9,228 bases of DNA from Burkholderiales bacterium (GTDB taxonomy: Bacteria; Pseudomonadota; Gammaproteobacteria; Burkholderiales; Usitatibacteraceae), in contig JADGRS010000099.1 of the NCBI GenBank assembly GCA_017880705.1, positions 1 to 9,228 on the forward strand, given 5' to 3'. This document shows, one piece after another, positions 1 through 6,647 of the stretch. Made by a program: the position numbers and the translations under genes. Every line of letters begins with the position of its first letter. Within the stretch, counting starts at the first letter, position 1. A model generated the notes under the pieces. It did no database searches and was not told where the DNA came from. It was given only the letters and a program-made list of their open reading frames with translations.

Positions 1-116
1 TCGCGGGCGTCTACCTTCCCCGGGACCCTTACGCGGCGCTTCGCAAGGTGAAGCCCGTGGCGATTGTGGGCGGTTCGCTCTATGTGTTCGACCGCCAGGC
101 GCTCGGCATGCCCTAG
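1..116 (+). CDS. C-terminal end of a truncated gene, possibly a family-39-type membrane glycosyltransferase
   Basis: The frame read from base 3 is open to a TAG at 114-116 and gives 37 residues ending in FDRQALGMP. It is cut by the window edge, so no start is visible. The pattern GVYLP...Y..LRKVKPVAIVGGSLYVFD resembles the C-terminal end of ArnT/PMT-like membrane glycosyltransferases, where a GVYL segment is followed by PVA-(R/K)-(I/V)-G-x-S-I-x-V-Y. That resemblance comes from memory of the family and rests on a short stretch, so the product is tentative. The gene is separated from the following operon by about 120 bases with its own promoter-like signals and is probably not functionally related to it. 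Confidence 0.5.
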   Translation, partial: AGVYLPRDPYAALRKVKPVAIVGGSLYVFDRQALGMP

Positions 117-157
117 AGGGACCGTCCGGGCGCGCGTCCCGCGGAATTCTCGCATAC

Positions 158-170
158 GGAACGACGTTCC
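158..170. promoter_or_regulatory. Putative IclR-family operator palindrome
   Basis: GGAACG-A-CGTTCC is a perfect 13-bp dyad. E. coli IclR binds a GGAAATNATTTCC-type site, which has the same GGAA-N5-TTCC geometry. The site lies a few bases upstream of a candidate -35 element and about 70 bases before the first gene of an operon that encodes an IclR-family regulator at 2111. A site just upstream of -35 would fit activation, as seen for PcaU/PobR-type IclR members, but repression is also possible. Binding is inferred from symmetry, spacing and context only. Confidence 0.5.
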
Positions 171-176
171 ATTTGA

Positions 177-205
177 TTGCTCGCGCGGGCCGTTGAACAT
201 AGAAT
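177..205 (+). promoter_or_regulatory. Candidate sigma70-type promoter for the operon
   Basis: A weak -35 TTGCTC (177-182) and a good -10 TAGAAT (200-205) are separated by 17 bases, predicting transcription from about position 212. This leaves a leader of roughly 27 bases before the GTG at 239. An alternative -35, TTGATT (173-178), would give a 21-base spacer, which is too long. The region is less GC-rich than the genes around it. The weak -35 and the adjacent palindrome at 158-170 suggest dependence on a regulator. Confidence 0.4.
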
Positions 206-221
206 GGGGCCCGTCCCATTC
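202..221. repeat. Inverted repeat over the -10/start region (operator or leader hairpin)
   Basis: GAATGGG (202-208) is followed after six bases by its exact reverse complement CCCATTC (215-221). With a G-T pair inside, the stem could extend to 8 bp around a four-base CCCG loop. The 5' arm overlaps the candidate -10 box and the predicted transcription start falls in the centre. It could be a repressor operator or, if transcription begins earlier, an RNA hairpin in front of the first gene, which has no recognisable Shine-Dalgarno sequence. It differs in sequence from the palindrome at 158-170. Confidence 0.4.
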
Positions 222-238
222 GCATCGCCCTGCGCCCC

Positions 239-1270
239 GTGAGATTCCTCCCCGCCGTGGTCCTGGTTGCCGCGCTTTCCCCGGCCGTCTTCGGCCAGGC
301 GCCACCGCGGGGCGACGAGACGTTGCGCTACCGGGGGGCGGACCGCGACGCGCGCCTTCTCGAGCGCGCGCGCAAGGAGCGAAGCCTCGTCCTCTATACC
401 TCGCTCGCGCCCACGGAATCGAAGCCCCTCGCCGAGGCCTTCGAGAAAAAGTACGGCGTGAAGGTCGTGCTGTGGCGCGCGCTTTCGGACAAGGTGGTCC
501 AGCGCGTCGTCGCCGAGGCCCAGGCGCGCCACTTCAGCGTCGACGTGGTGGAGACCAACGGCCCCGAGATGGAGATGCTCGCGCGCGAGCGTCTCCTCGC
601 CGAATTCGATTCTCCCTATATCGCGGACCTTCCCCCGGCGGCGATTCCCTCCCACCGCACGTGGATGCCCGACCGCATGAATTACTTCGTCGTGGGCTAC
701 AACACGCAGAAGGTGAAGCGCTCCGAGATTCCGCCGACCTACGAGGGTTTCCTCGACCCGCGATGGAAGGGCCGGATCGGCATCGAGGCGACCGACGTCG
801 AATGGATGGAGACCCTGGTGAAGACATGGGGGAACGACAAGGGCCTCGATTACTTCACGAGGCTCGCGGCGATGAAGCCCGACATGCGCAAGGGCCACAT
901 CCTCCTCGCCGAACTGGTCGCCGCCGGCGAGGTGGCCGTGGGCCTGACGATGTACAACAGCAACATCGAGTCGCTGAAGCGCAAGGGCGCGCCGATCGAT
1001 TTCGTGCCGGTGCAGCCAGTCGTCGCGCGCCCGCAGGGGATCGGCGTCGCAAAGGCCGCGCCGCACCCCAATGCAGCCCTCCTCTTCGTCGATTTCGTGC
1101 TCTCGCCCGAGGGCCAGAGGCTCTTCGAGTCGCTGGGGCGAGTTCCGGCGAGCCGCAAGGTGAGAAGCACATTGAACGATTTTCCCTTCACGCTGATCGA
1201 TCCCGCGACGGTGCTCGACGAGTCGGCGCACTGGGAGAAGCTGTGGAACGAGCTGTTCCTGCAAAACTGA
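239..1270 (+). CDS. Periplasmic substrate-binding protein of an ABC importer (FbpA/iron-type fold)
   Basis: The 343-residue protein captures a ligand in the periplasm for an ABC importer. Residues 1-20 form a signal peptide with a hydrophobic core and a likely cleavage near AVFG-QA. The mature part follows the type of the Fe3+/polyamine-like binding proteins: LVLYTSLAPTESKPLAEAFEKKYG (split at about 50-73), a DVVETNG segment near 102-108, YNTQKVK at 154-160, a DPRWKGR hinge at 173-179, and SPEGQRLFESLGRVPASR near 289-306. GTG 239 is the only reasonable start: an in-frame TAG lies at 200-202 and the signal peptide begins exactly there. The Tyr pair that holds iron in FbpA is not seen where it would be expected (LTMYNSN, 236-242), so an organic ligand is more likely than ferric iron. 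The matching permease is at 7315-9042, six genes away. No Shine-Dalgarno sequence is evident. Confidence 0.85.
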   Translation: MRFLPAVVLVAALSPAVFGQAPPRGDETLRYRGADRDARLLERARKERSLVLYTSLAPTESKPLAEAFEKKYGVKVVLWRALSDKVVQRVVAEAQARHFSVDVVETNGPEMEMLARERLLAEFDSPYIADLPPAAIPSHRTWMPDRMNYFVVGYNTQKVKRSEIPPTYEGFLDPRWKGRIGIEATDVEWMETLVKTWGNDKGLDYFTRLAAMKPDMRKGHILLAELVAAGEVAVGLTMYNSNIESLKRKGAPIDFVPVQPVVARPQGIGVAKAAPHPNAALLFVDFVLSPEGQRLFESLGRVPASRKVRSTLNDFPFTLIDPATVLDESAHWEKLWNELFLQN

Positions 1271-1300
1271 GACCCGAGGCGCGAGTATGAGGCTCGAGAA

Positions 1301-2107
1301 ATGATGGACACCCTGCCTACTCATTGGCTGGCCCTGGTCGGGGTCGTGTTCCTGCTGGGCCTCAAGCATGGCCTCGATCCCGATCACCTGGCCGCGATCG
1401 ACGGGCTCACGCGCTTCAACGCGGCGCGCCGTCCCGCGCTGTCGCGCTGGTCGGGTCTCCTCTTCTCGGCGGGCCACGGCGTCGTGGTGACGATCGTCGC
1501 GATCGCCGTCGCCACGGTCGCGACCGAGTGGAGGGCGCCGGTGTGGCTCGAGAACGCCGGAACGTGGATCTCGATCGCGTTCCTCGCGCTCCTCGGTCTC
1601 GCGAATCTCGCCGCGGTGCTGCGCGCGCCCGGCGGAGAGATCGTCCGCGCGGTGGGCATGCGAAGCCGCCTCTTCGAGCGCTTCACGCGCGTGGATCATC
1701 CGATGCTGATCGCCGCGGTCGGCGCGGCGTTCGCGATTTCCTTCGACACCATCAGCCAGGCGGTGCTCTTCTCCATCACGGGCTCGAATCTCGCGGGCTG
1801 GGCGTTCGCCACGATCCTCGGCCTGGTTTTCACCGCCGGCATGATGGCGACCGACGCGCTGAACGGGCTGTGGGTGAGCCAGCTCGTGCGCTCCGCGGAC
1901 CGGCGTGCCGCGGCCGCCTCGCGCCTGATGAGCCTCGCCATCGGCTTCACGTCGCTTGCGATCGCGGCGCTGGCGGCGGCGCGCTACGTGCTGCCGGCGC
2001 TCGACGAGCGGGTGGCGTCGTGGGGAATCGCATTGAGCGCGGGCGTGGTCGTCGCGGTCGCGGCCTCCTACGCGATCGCGATGCGGCTCGCGGGGCAGGA
2101 GGCCTAG
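1301..2107 (+). CDS. NiCoT-family nickel/cobalt permease (HoxN/NixA-like)
   Basis: This 268-residue inner-membrane protein probably imports Ni2+ or Co2+. The family signature H-x2-D-x-D-H is present as HGLDPDH (23-29), in the first membrane helix. The other family motifs follow in order: LFSAGHGVVV (54-63), FDTISQAVLF (148-157) and GMMATDALNG (180-189). I see about seven hydrophobic segments. It is shorter than classical HoxN-type proteins of about 330-350 residues. ATG 1301 is preceded by GAGG at 1289-1292; ATG 1304 is an equally possible start. The gene begins 30 bases after the binding-protein gene and ends 3 bases before the IclR gene, so it is almost certainly co-transcribed. Metal choice between Ni and Co cannot be read from sequence. 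The nearby His-rich EutA-like protein is the obvious candidate to use the metal. Confidence 0.88.
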   Translation: MMDTLPTHWLALVGVVFLLGLKHGLDPDHLAAIDGLTRFNAARRPALSRWSGLLFSAGHGVVVTIVAIAVATVATEWRAPVWLENAGTWISIAFLALLGLANLAAVLRAPGGEIVRAVGMRSRLFERFTRVDHPMLIAAVGAAFAISFDTISQAVLFSITGSNLAGWAFATILGLVFTAGMMATDALNGLWVSQLVRSADRRAAAASRLMSLAIGFTSLAIAALAAARYVLPALDERVASWGIALSAGVVVAVAASYAIAMRLAGQEA

Positions 2108-2110
2108 CCG

Positions 2111-2923
2111 ATGGAACGCGTGAAGAAGCCCAAGGCGCGGCGCGTGCGCCTCTCTTCTGTGGCGAACTCGATTCGCCTCACCAAGGCGTTCTCCGAGGAT
2201 GAATACGAGATGGGGATCAGCGCGCTCGCGACGCGCCTCGGGCTGGCGAAGAGCACGGTGCATCGCCTCGCGACCACGCTCGTCGAGTACGACATCCTCG
2301 AGCAGAACCGAGAGACCGGCAAGTATCGCCTGGGCCTCGCGCTCTTCGAGCTGGGGACCATGGTGCGGCGCAAGATGGACACCAACTCGGGCGCGCAAGT
2401 GCAGATCCACGCGCTCGCCGACGAGACCGGCGAGACGGTGCAGCTCGCGATCCTCGATCACCTGAGCGTGCTCTACATCCGCATTCGCGAGAGCCGCCAG
2501 GCGGTACGGATGTCGTCGGGGCTCGGATCACGCGCGCCCGCGCACTGCACTGGCGTCGGCAAGGCGCTCATCGCGTTCCAGCCGCCCGAGATCGTGCAGC
2601 AGATCATCGACAACGGCCTGAAGCGCTACACGCAAGGCACCATCACCGATCCCGAGAAGCTGCGCGCCGAGCTCGCGACCATCCGCCAGAAGGGCTACGC
2701 GATCGACGACGAGGAGATCGAGGTGGGCCTGCGCTGCATCGCAGCTCCGATCCGCGACCACTCGGGCCAGGTGACGGCGGCGATCAGCGTCGCGGCCCCG
2801 GTGCAGCGCATGACGAAGAAGAACCTCCAGGCGACCATCCCCTCGGTCGTCGCCGCCGCGGAGGCGATCTCGCGGCGGCTGGGCTACCTTCCATCGCTTG
2901 CCGGCACGCTGATGGCGGATTGA
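2111..2923 (+). CDS. IclR-family transcriptional regulator
   Basis: This 270-residue protein has the normal length and two-domain build of IclR regulators. An N-terminal winged helix-turn-helix spans about residues 15-80; the recognition helix is around LAKSTVHRLATTL (45-57) and the wing is ETGKYRLG (68-75). The C-terminal effector-binding domain spans about 95-260 and includes GSRAPAHCTGVGKALIAF (139-156), GYAIDDEE (195-202), GLRCIAAPIRD (206-216) and AAISVAAP (223-230). A strong AGGAGG at 2097-2102, inside the end of the Ni/Co permease gene, lies 8 bases before ATG 2111. The stop overlaps the next start as TGATG. The effector is unknown; IclR members often sense aromatic or small organic acids. 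It probably controls its own operon through the palindrome at 158-170. Confidence 0.95.
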   Translation: MERVKKPKARRVRLSSVANSIRLTKAFSEDEYEMGISALATRLGLAKSTVHRLATTLVEYDILEQNRETGKYRLGLALFELGTMVRRKMDTNSGAQVQIHALADETGETVQLAILDHLSVLYIRIRESRQAVRMSSGLGSRAPAHCTGVGKALIAFQPPEIVQQIIDNGLKRYTQGTITDPEKLRAELATIRQKGYAIDDEEIEVGLRCIAAPIRDHSGQVTAAISVAAPVQRMTKKNLQATIPSVVAAAEAISRRLGYLPSLAGTLMAD

Positions 2924-3933
2924 TGCATTCCATCCGCATCGACAACGGCCCCGAGTTCCACTGCGAAGCGGACGATACGCTGCTGCGCGCGGGCCTTCGC
3001 GCGGGCCTGGGGCTTCCCTACGAGTGCAACGCCGGATCGTGCGGCACGTGCAAGGTCGAGCTGGTCGATGGGCAGGTGACGTCGCTGCGTCCCGAAGCGC
3101 CCGGATTGACCGATCGCGACCGCGCGAAGAACCGCGTGCTTGCCTGCCAGGCGCAGCCGGGAACGGACTGCAGGATCAAGGTGCGGCTTCGCGAGGAGAA
3201 CGTTCCGCGCCACAAGCCGGCGCGGTTCGCCGCGACGCTCACGAGCTTTCGCGATCTCACCCACGACATGCGCGAATTCACGTTCACCGCGAAGGATTCG
3301 CCGGGCTTTCTTCCGGGGCAGTACGCGCTCTTCTACCTTCCGGGGCTCGAGGCGCCGCGCACCTACTCGATGTCGAACATCGACGACGGCAGCGGCACGT
3401 GGCAGTTCATCGTGCGCCGCGTGCCGGGCGGGACGGGCACCGTGACGCTCTTCGACCGGGTGCCGATCGGATCGCAGGTCACGCTCGACGGTCCTTACGG
3501 CCTCGCGTACCTGAGGCCCGAGAGCCCACGCGACATCGTCCTCATCGGCGGCGGCTCGGGCCTGGCGCCGGTGCTGTCGCTCGCCCGCGGCGCCATGGCC
3601 GAGCCGCGCCTCGACGGGCGCAAAATCCACGTGTTCTATGGGGCGCGCGGCGTGCGCGACCTGTGCGGCAACGCCGAGCTCGAGGCGCTTCCCGGATTCG
3701 GCACGCGGATCACTTTCACGCCGGTGTTGTCGGAGCCAAGGGCCGGTCCCGTGGACACCTGGCAAGGGGCGACCGGATTCGTGCACGAGATCGCGCGCGA
3801 CTTCGTCGGCGAACGCTGGGCCGAATTCGAGTACTACTTCGCCGGCCCGCCGCCGATGGCGAAAGCCGTGCAGCAGATGCTGATCGAGAAGCGCGTGCCG
3901 TATCCGCAAGTCCACTTCGACAGCTTCTACTGA
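2923..3933 (+). CDS. Ferredoxin/FAD/NAD(P)H oxidoreductase, oxygenase-reductase type
   Basis: This 336-residue electron-transfer flavoprotein moves electrons from NAD(P)H through FAD to a [2Fe-2S] cluster and on to a partner. Domain order is ferredoxin, FAD, NAD. Cluster ligands are C35, C40 and C43 (C-x4-C-x2-C) and C75. The FAD motif is RTYS at 146-149. The nucleotide-binding loop is GGGSGLAP at 209-216, and the C-terminal YYFAGPPPM (304-312) and HFDSFY end are typical. This order matches benzoate/naphthalene dioxygenase reductases and the reductases of multicomponent monooxygenases such as TmoF/DmpP, and differs from phthalate dioxygenase reductase, which has the ferredoxin last. ATG 2923 overlaps the IclR stop; a TTG at 2920 is less likely. 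No oxygenase is encoded in the window, so its partner is unknown. Confidence 0.92.
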   Translation: MHSIRIDNGPEFHCEADDTLLRAGLRAGLGLPYECNAGSCGTCKVELVDGQVTSLRPEAPGLTDRDRAKNRVLACQAQPGTDCRIKVRLREENVPRHKPARFAATLTSFRDLTHDMREFTFTAKDSPGFLPGQYALFYLPGLEAPRTYSMSNIDDGSGTWQFIVRRVPGGTGTVTLFDRVPIGSQVTLDGPYGLAYLRPESPRDIVLIGGGSGLAPVLSLARGAMAEPRLDGRKIHVFYGARGVRDLCGNAELEALPGFGTRITFTPVLSEPRAGPVDTWQGATGFVHEIARDFVGERWAEFEYYFAGPPPMAKAVQQMLIEKRVPYPQVHFDSFY

Positions 3934-3943
3934 AGGACGCGAC

Positions 3944-4936
3944 GTGTCGAAACTCCGCCTTTCCCTCGGCTGCTGGAACTACGACCGCACCCGTGGCCTG
4001 CTCGAAGGGCGCATCCAGCCCGACGGCATCGACCTCACGTACCTGAACATGCCGGTGGAGGAGACCTTCTTCCGGATGCTGCGCCACCGCGAGTTCGACG
4101 TGGCGGAGATGTCGCTGTCGTCGTACACGGTGTCGCTCTTCAAGGAGCAGAAGCGCTTCATCGCGATTCCGGTCTTTCCTTCGCGCTTCTTCCGCCATTC
4201 GTGCATCTACGTGAATGCGAGTGCCGGCATCCGGGAGCCCAAGGATCTCATCGGCCGGAAAGTCGGCAATCCCGAGTACCAGATGACCGCGCCCGTCTGG
4301 ATACGCGGCATCCTGCAGGACGAGTATGGCGTTCCCGCCGATAGCGTCACCTACTACACCGGAGGCGAGGAGGAGCCGGGCCGGCCCGAGAAGCTCAAGC
4401 TCGATCTTCCGCCGCGCATCAAGGTGCAGCCGATCGGCGAGCGCGACACGCTCGCGGCGATGCTTCGCGACGGCGGCATCGATGCGCTCTACACGGCGCG
4501 CATGCCTTCCACGTATCGCACGGGCGGGGGCAAGGTGAAGCGCCTGTTCGAGAACTACATGGAGGTCGAGCAGGCGTACTACCGCAAGACGAAGATCTTC
4601 CCGATCATGCACACGGTCGCGATCCGCAGGAGCCTCTACGAGGAGCATCCCTGGGTGGCGATGTCGCTCTACAAGGCCTTCGTCCAGGCGCAGCGCGAGA
4701 CCTACGACGACCTCTACGTGACCGCGGCCCTGAAGGCGATGCTGCCGTGGCTCACGAAGCACGTGGAGGATGCCCGAGCGCTGATGGGCGACGACTTCTG
4801 GCCCTACGGCTTCGCGCCCAACCGCGAGACGCTCGCCACGTTCCTGCGCTACCACCACGAGCAGGGCCTTTCGAAGCGCCTCCTCGCGCCCGAGGAGCTC
4901 TTCGCGCCCGAGACGATGGAAAGCTTCAAGATCTGA
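3944..4936 (+). CDS. 4,5-dihydroxyphthalate decarboxylase (Pht5)-like protein with a periplasmic-binding-protein fold
   Basis: The 330 residues closely match the length and pattern of Pht5-type proteins: LRLSLGCWNYDRTRGLLEGR (4-23), an EFDVAEMSLSSY segment (50-61), an IPVFPSRFFRHS segment (75-86), REPKDLIGRKVGNPEYQMTA (97-116) and an AMLPWL...WPYGF region near 265-290. Pht5 decarboxylates 4,5-dihydroxyphthalate to protocatechuate, but the family shares a fold with binding proteins and many members are of unknown function or are annotated as ABC binding proteins. No signal peptide is visible, which favours a cytoplasmic enzyme. The GTG start at 3944 follows the reductase stop by 10 bases and has AAGGA at 3933-3937 at good spacing. 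The substrate is not established; other phthalate genes are absent here. Confidence 0.8.
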   Translation: MSKLRLSLGCWNYDRTRGLLEGRIQPDGIDLTYLNMPVEETFFRMLRHREFDVAEMSLSSYTVSLFKEQKRFIAIPVFPSRFFRHSCIYVNASAGIREPKDLIGRKVGNPEYQMTAPVWIRGILQDEYGVPADSVTYYTGGEEEPGRPEKLKLDLPPRIKVQPIGERDTLAAMLRDGGIDALYTARMPSTYRTGGGKVKRLFENYMEVEQAYYRKTKIFPIMHTVAIRRSLYEEHPWVAMSLYKAFVQAQRETYDDLYVTAALKAMLPWLTKHVEDARALMGDDFWPYGFAPNRETLATFLRYHHEQGLSKRLLAPEELFAPETMESFKI

Positions 4937-4960
4937 TGGCCGGATGGACCTTCTGATGGC
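4934..4960 (+). other. Duplicated TCTGATGGC junction with a six-codon reading frame
   Basis: The nonamer TCTGATGGC occurs at 4932-4940 and again at 4952-4960. The first copy makes the Pht5-like gene's TGA overlap an ATG (4936) that opens a six-codon frame (MAGWTF) ending in a TGA at 4954-4956. That stop overlaps the ATG at 4956 of the EutA-like gene. The arrangement could pass a terminating ribosome stepwise from one gene to the next, or it may be a chance small duplication. There is no evidence that the peptide itself matters. Confidence 0.3.
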
Positions 4961-6647
4961 GGAACCTTTGGGCGCGAAGAAGCACACGCTCGTCGACCAC
5001 TTGATGGGCGAGGGCGGAGTGCATGCGCATGCCGAGGGCGAGCACGACCACGATCACGACGACCTGGGCGAGCACGACCTCGAGAACGACGCGCTGTGGC
5101 AGCAGGACCACATCACGCTCGTCTCGGTGGGCATCGACATCGGCTCCTCGGGCACGCAGGTGATCTTCTCGCGCGTCTACATGCGCCGCCTCGCCGAAGA
5201 GCTCACCAGCCGCTACTTCGTCGTGAAGCGCGAGACGCTTTACCAATCGCCTGTCGCCCTCACGCCCTACCAGAGCGATACGCGCATCGACGAACGCGCC
5301 GTGGGCGACATCGTGGACGCCGCGTACACCGCCGCGGGCATTCATCCCGACCAGATCGACACGGGCGCGGTGATCCTCACCGGGGAGGCGCTGCGCCGCG
5401 AGAACGCAAAGGCAATCGCCGACGTGATCGCCGAGATGGGCGGAGAGTTCGTGTGCGCCGCCGCGGGCCACCACATGGAGTCGCTTCTCGCCGCCTACGG
5501 CTCCGGCGCCGCTAAGGCATCCCACGACCTGGCGAAGCCGGTGCTCAACGTCGACATCGGCGGGGGCACCACCAAGCTCGCGCTGGTGGAGGGCGGGCGC
5601 GTCGTGCATACCGCGGCCATCCATATCGGGGGCAGGCTCGTCGTGGTGGACGAAGGACGCATCACGCGCCTCGATCCGGCGGGCAGGCAGCTCGCGAAGA
5701 ACGCGGGATTCCAATGGAACGTGGGCGATCGCGTCGCCGGCGCCGACCTGGATCGCCTCGCGGGCTGGATGGCCGATGCGCTCGTCGCAGCGCTCACGCA
5801 GGGCTCCACGCCCGCGCCGGTCGACGCGTTGTGGCTCACCGATGCGCTCGAGCCCGTCGAGGGCATCGCGGGCGTGATGTTCTCGGGCGGCGTCGCCGAG
5901 TACGTGTACGGCCGGGAGGAGCGCGACTTCGGCGACCTCGGTCGGCGCCTCGGCCACGCGATGAGGAAGCGCGTTGACGCGGGGCTCCTGCCCTTCCCGC
6001 TGCTCCCCGCGGGCGAATGCATCCGGGCGACGGCGATCGGCGCGTCCGAGTACAGCGTGCAGCTCTCAGGCAACACGGTCTACATCTCCAATCCCGCCGC
6101 GCTCCTGCCGCGCAAGAACCTTCAGGTGCTGCAGCCCGACATCTCGCTCGATGGAGCGATCGACGCCGCGCGCGTGACGCAGGCGATCGCGCGCCACTTC
6201 GAGGCGTTCGACCTCGTCGAGGGCCAGGCGCAAGTCGCGCTCGCATTCCGTTGGCAAGGGCCGCCCTCGTACGCCCGCCTTGCCGCGCTGGCGCAGGGCA
6301 TCGTCGCCGCGCTGCCGATGACGGTGCTCGAAGCGAAGCCGCTGTTCCTGGTTCTCGACGGCGACATCGCCCATTCGCTGGGCGCGCTGCTGAAGGAGGA
6401 GTGGGGAGTCGCGTCCGACGTTCTCGTGATCGACGGAATCTCGCTGTGGGACTTCGACTACGTGGACCTCGGGCGCGTGCGCATGCCTTCGTACACCGTG
6501 CCGGTCACCATCAAGTCGCTCGTCTTCAGCGAGGATCCGCGCGGCCCGCGCCCGGGATCCCATTCCCATGGCCACGATCACGGCCATTCGCACGATCACG
6601 AGCATGGCCACGGCCACCATCATCACGCGCCGGGGGGCGGGGCATGA
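4944..6647 (+). CDS. EutA-family ASKHA ATPase with His-rich N- and C-terminal tails
   Basis: The core (about residues 58-525 of 567) matches EutA, the ATP-dependent reactivase that frees damaged cobalamin from ethanolamine ammonia-lyase. Visible motifs are the phosphate-1 loop GIDIGSSGTQ (63-72), ILTGEALRRENA (144-155), AGHHMESLLA (174-183), the phosphate-2 loop VDIGGGTTK (203-211), MFSGGVAEYVYG (312-323) and ECIRATAIGASEYSVQLSGN (358-377). It is about 100 residues longer than E. coli EutA. The extra length is mostly two tails: nine His among acidic residues within about residues 14-56, and 13 His in 22 residues at 540-561 (bases 6561-6626), alternating with G, S, D and E as in Ni/Co/Zn chaperones such as HypB. 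ATG 4944 or ATG 4956 could be the start. No EutB/EutC is present. The stop overlaps the next gene (ATGA). The role in this operon is unknown; metal handling or activation of a B12/metal enzyme is inferred. Confidence 0.85.
   Translation: MDLLMAEPLGAKKHTLVDHLMGEGGVHAHAEGEHDHDHDDLGEHDLENDALWQQDHITLVSVGIDIGSSGTQVIFSRVYMRRLAEELTSRYFVVKRETLYQSPVALTPYQSDTRIDERAVGDIVDAAYTAAGIHPDQIDTGAVILTGEALRRENAKAIADVIAEMGGEFVCAAAGHHMESLLAAYGSGAAKASHDLAKPVLNVDIGGGTTKLALVEGGRVVHTAAIHIGGRLVVVDEGRITRLDPAGRQLAKNAGFQWNVGDRVAGADLDRLAGWMADALVAALTQGSTPAPVDALWLTDALEPVEGIAGVMFSGGVAEYVYGREERDFGDLGRRLGHAMRKRVDAGLLPFPLLPAGECIRATAIGASEYSVQLSGNTVYISNPAALLPRKNLQVLQPDISLDGAIDAARVTQAIARHFEAFDLVEGQAQVALAFRWQGPPSYARLAALAQGIVAALPMTVLEAKPLFLVLDGDIAHSLGALLKEEWGVASDVLVIDGISLWDFDYVDLGRVRMPSYTVPVTIKSLVFSEDPRGPRPGSHSHGHDHGHSHDHEHGHGHHHHAPGGGA

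Noticed and set aside
118..140. Terminator of the upstream gene (GGGAC...GTCCC)
   Set aside because: The stem is only five bases around a 13-base loop and is not followed by a T tract.
113..2461. Very long open frame on the minus strand opposite the binding protein, Ni/Co permease and IclR genes
   Set aside because: The translation is low-complexity, rich in R, H, E and D, with no domain resemblance, as expected for the antisense of GC-rich codons. The plus-strand genes have clear family motifs.
3197..3206. Second IclR-like site (GAACGTTC)
   Set aside because: It lacks the GGAA-N5-TTCC spacing and lies within the reductase coding sequence.
6017..6643. Upstream extension of the aldolase reading frame inside the EutA-like gene
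   Set aside because: The extension is Arg/Ala/Pro-rich and out of frame with the EutA-like core. The aldolase domain starts at the ATG at 6644.
4944..6647. Assignment as a true ethanolamine-utilisation eutA gene
   Set aside because: No other eut gene is visible, the tails are atypical and the neighbours belong to a different pathway. Only family membership is supported.
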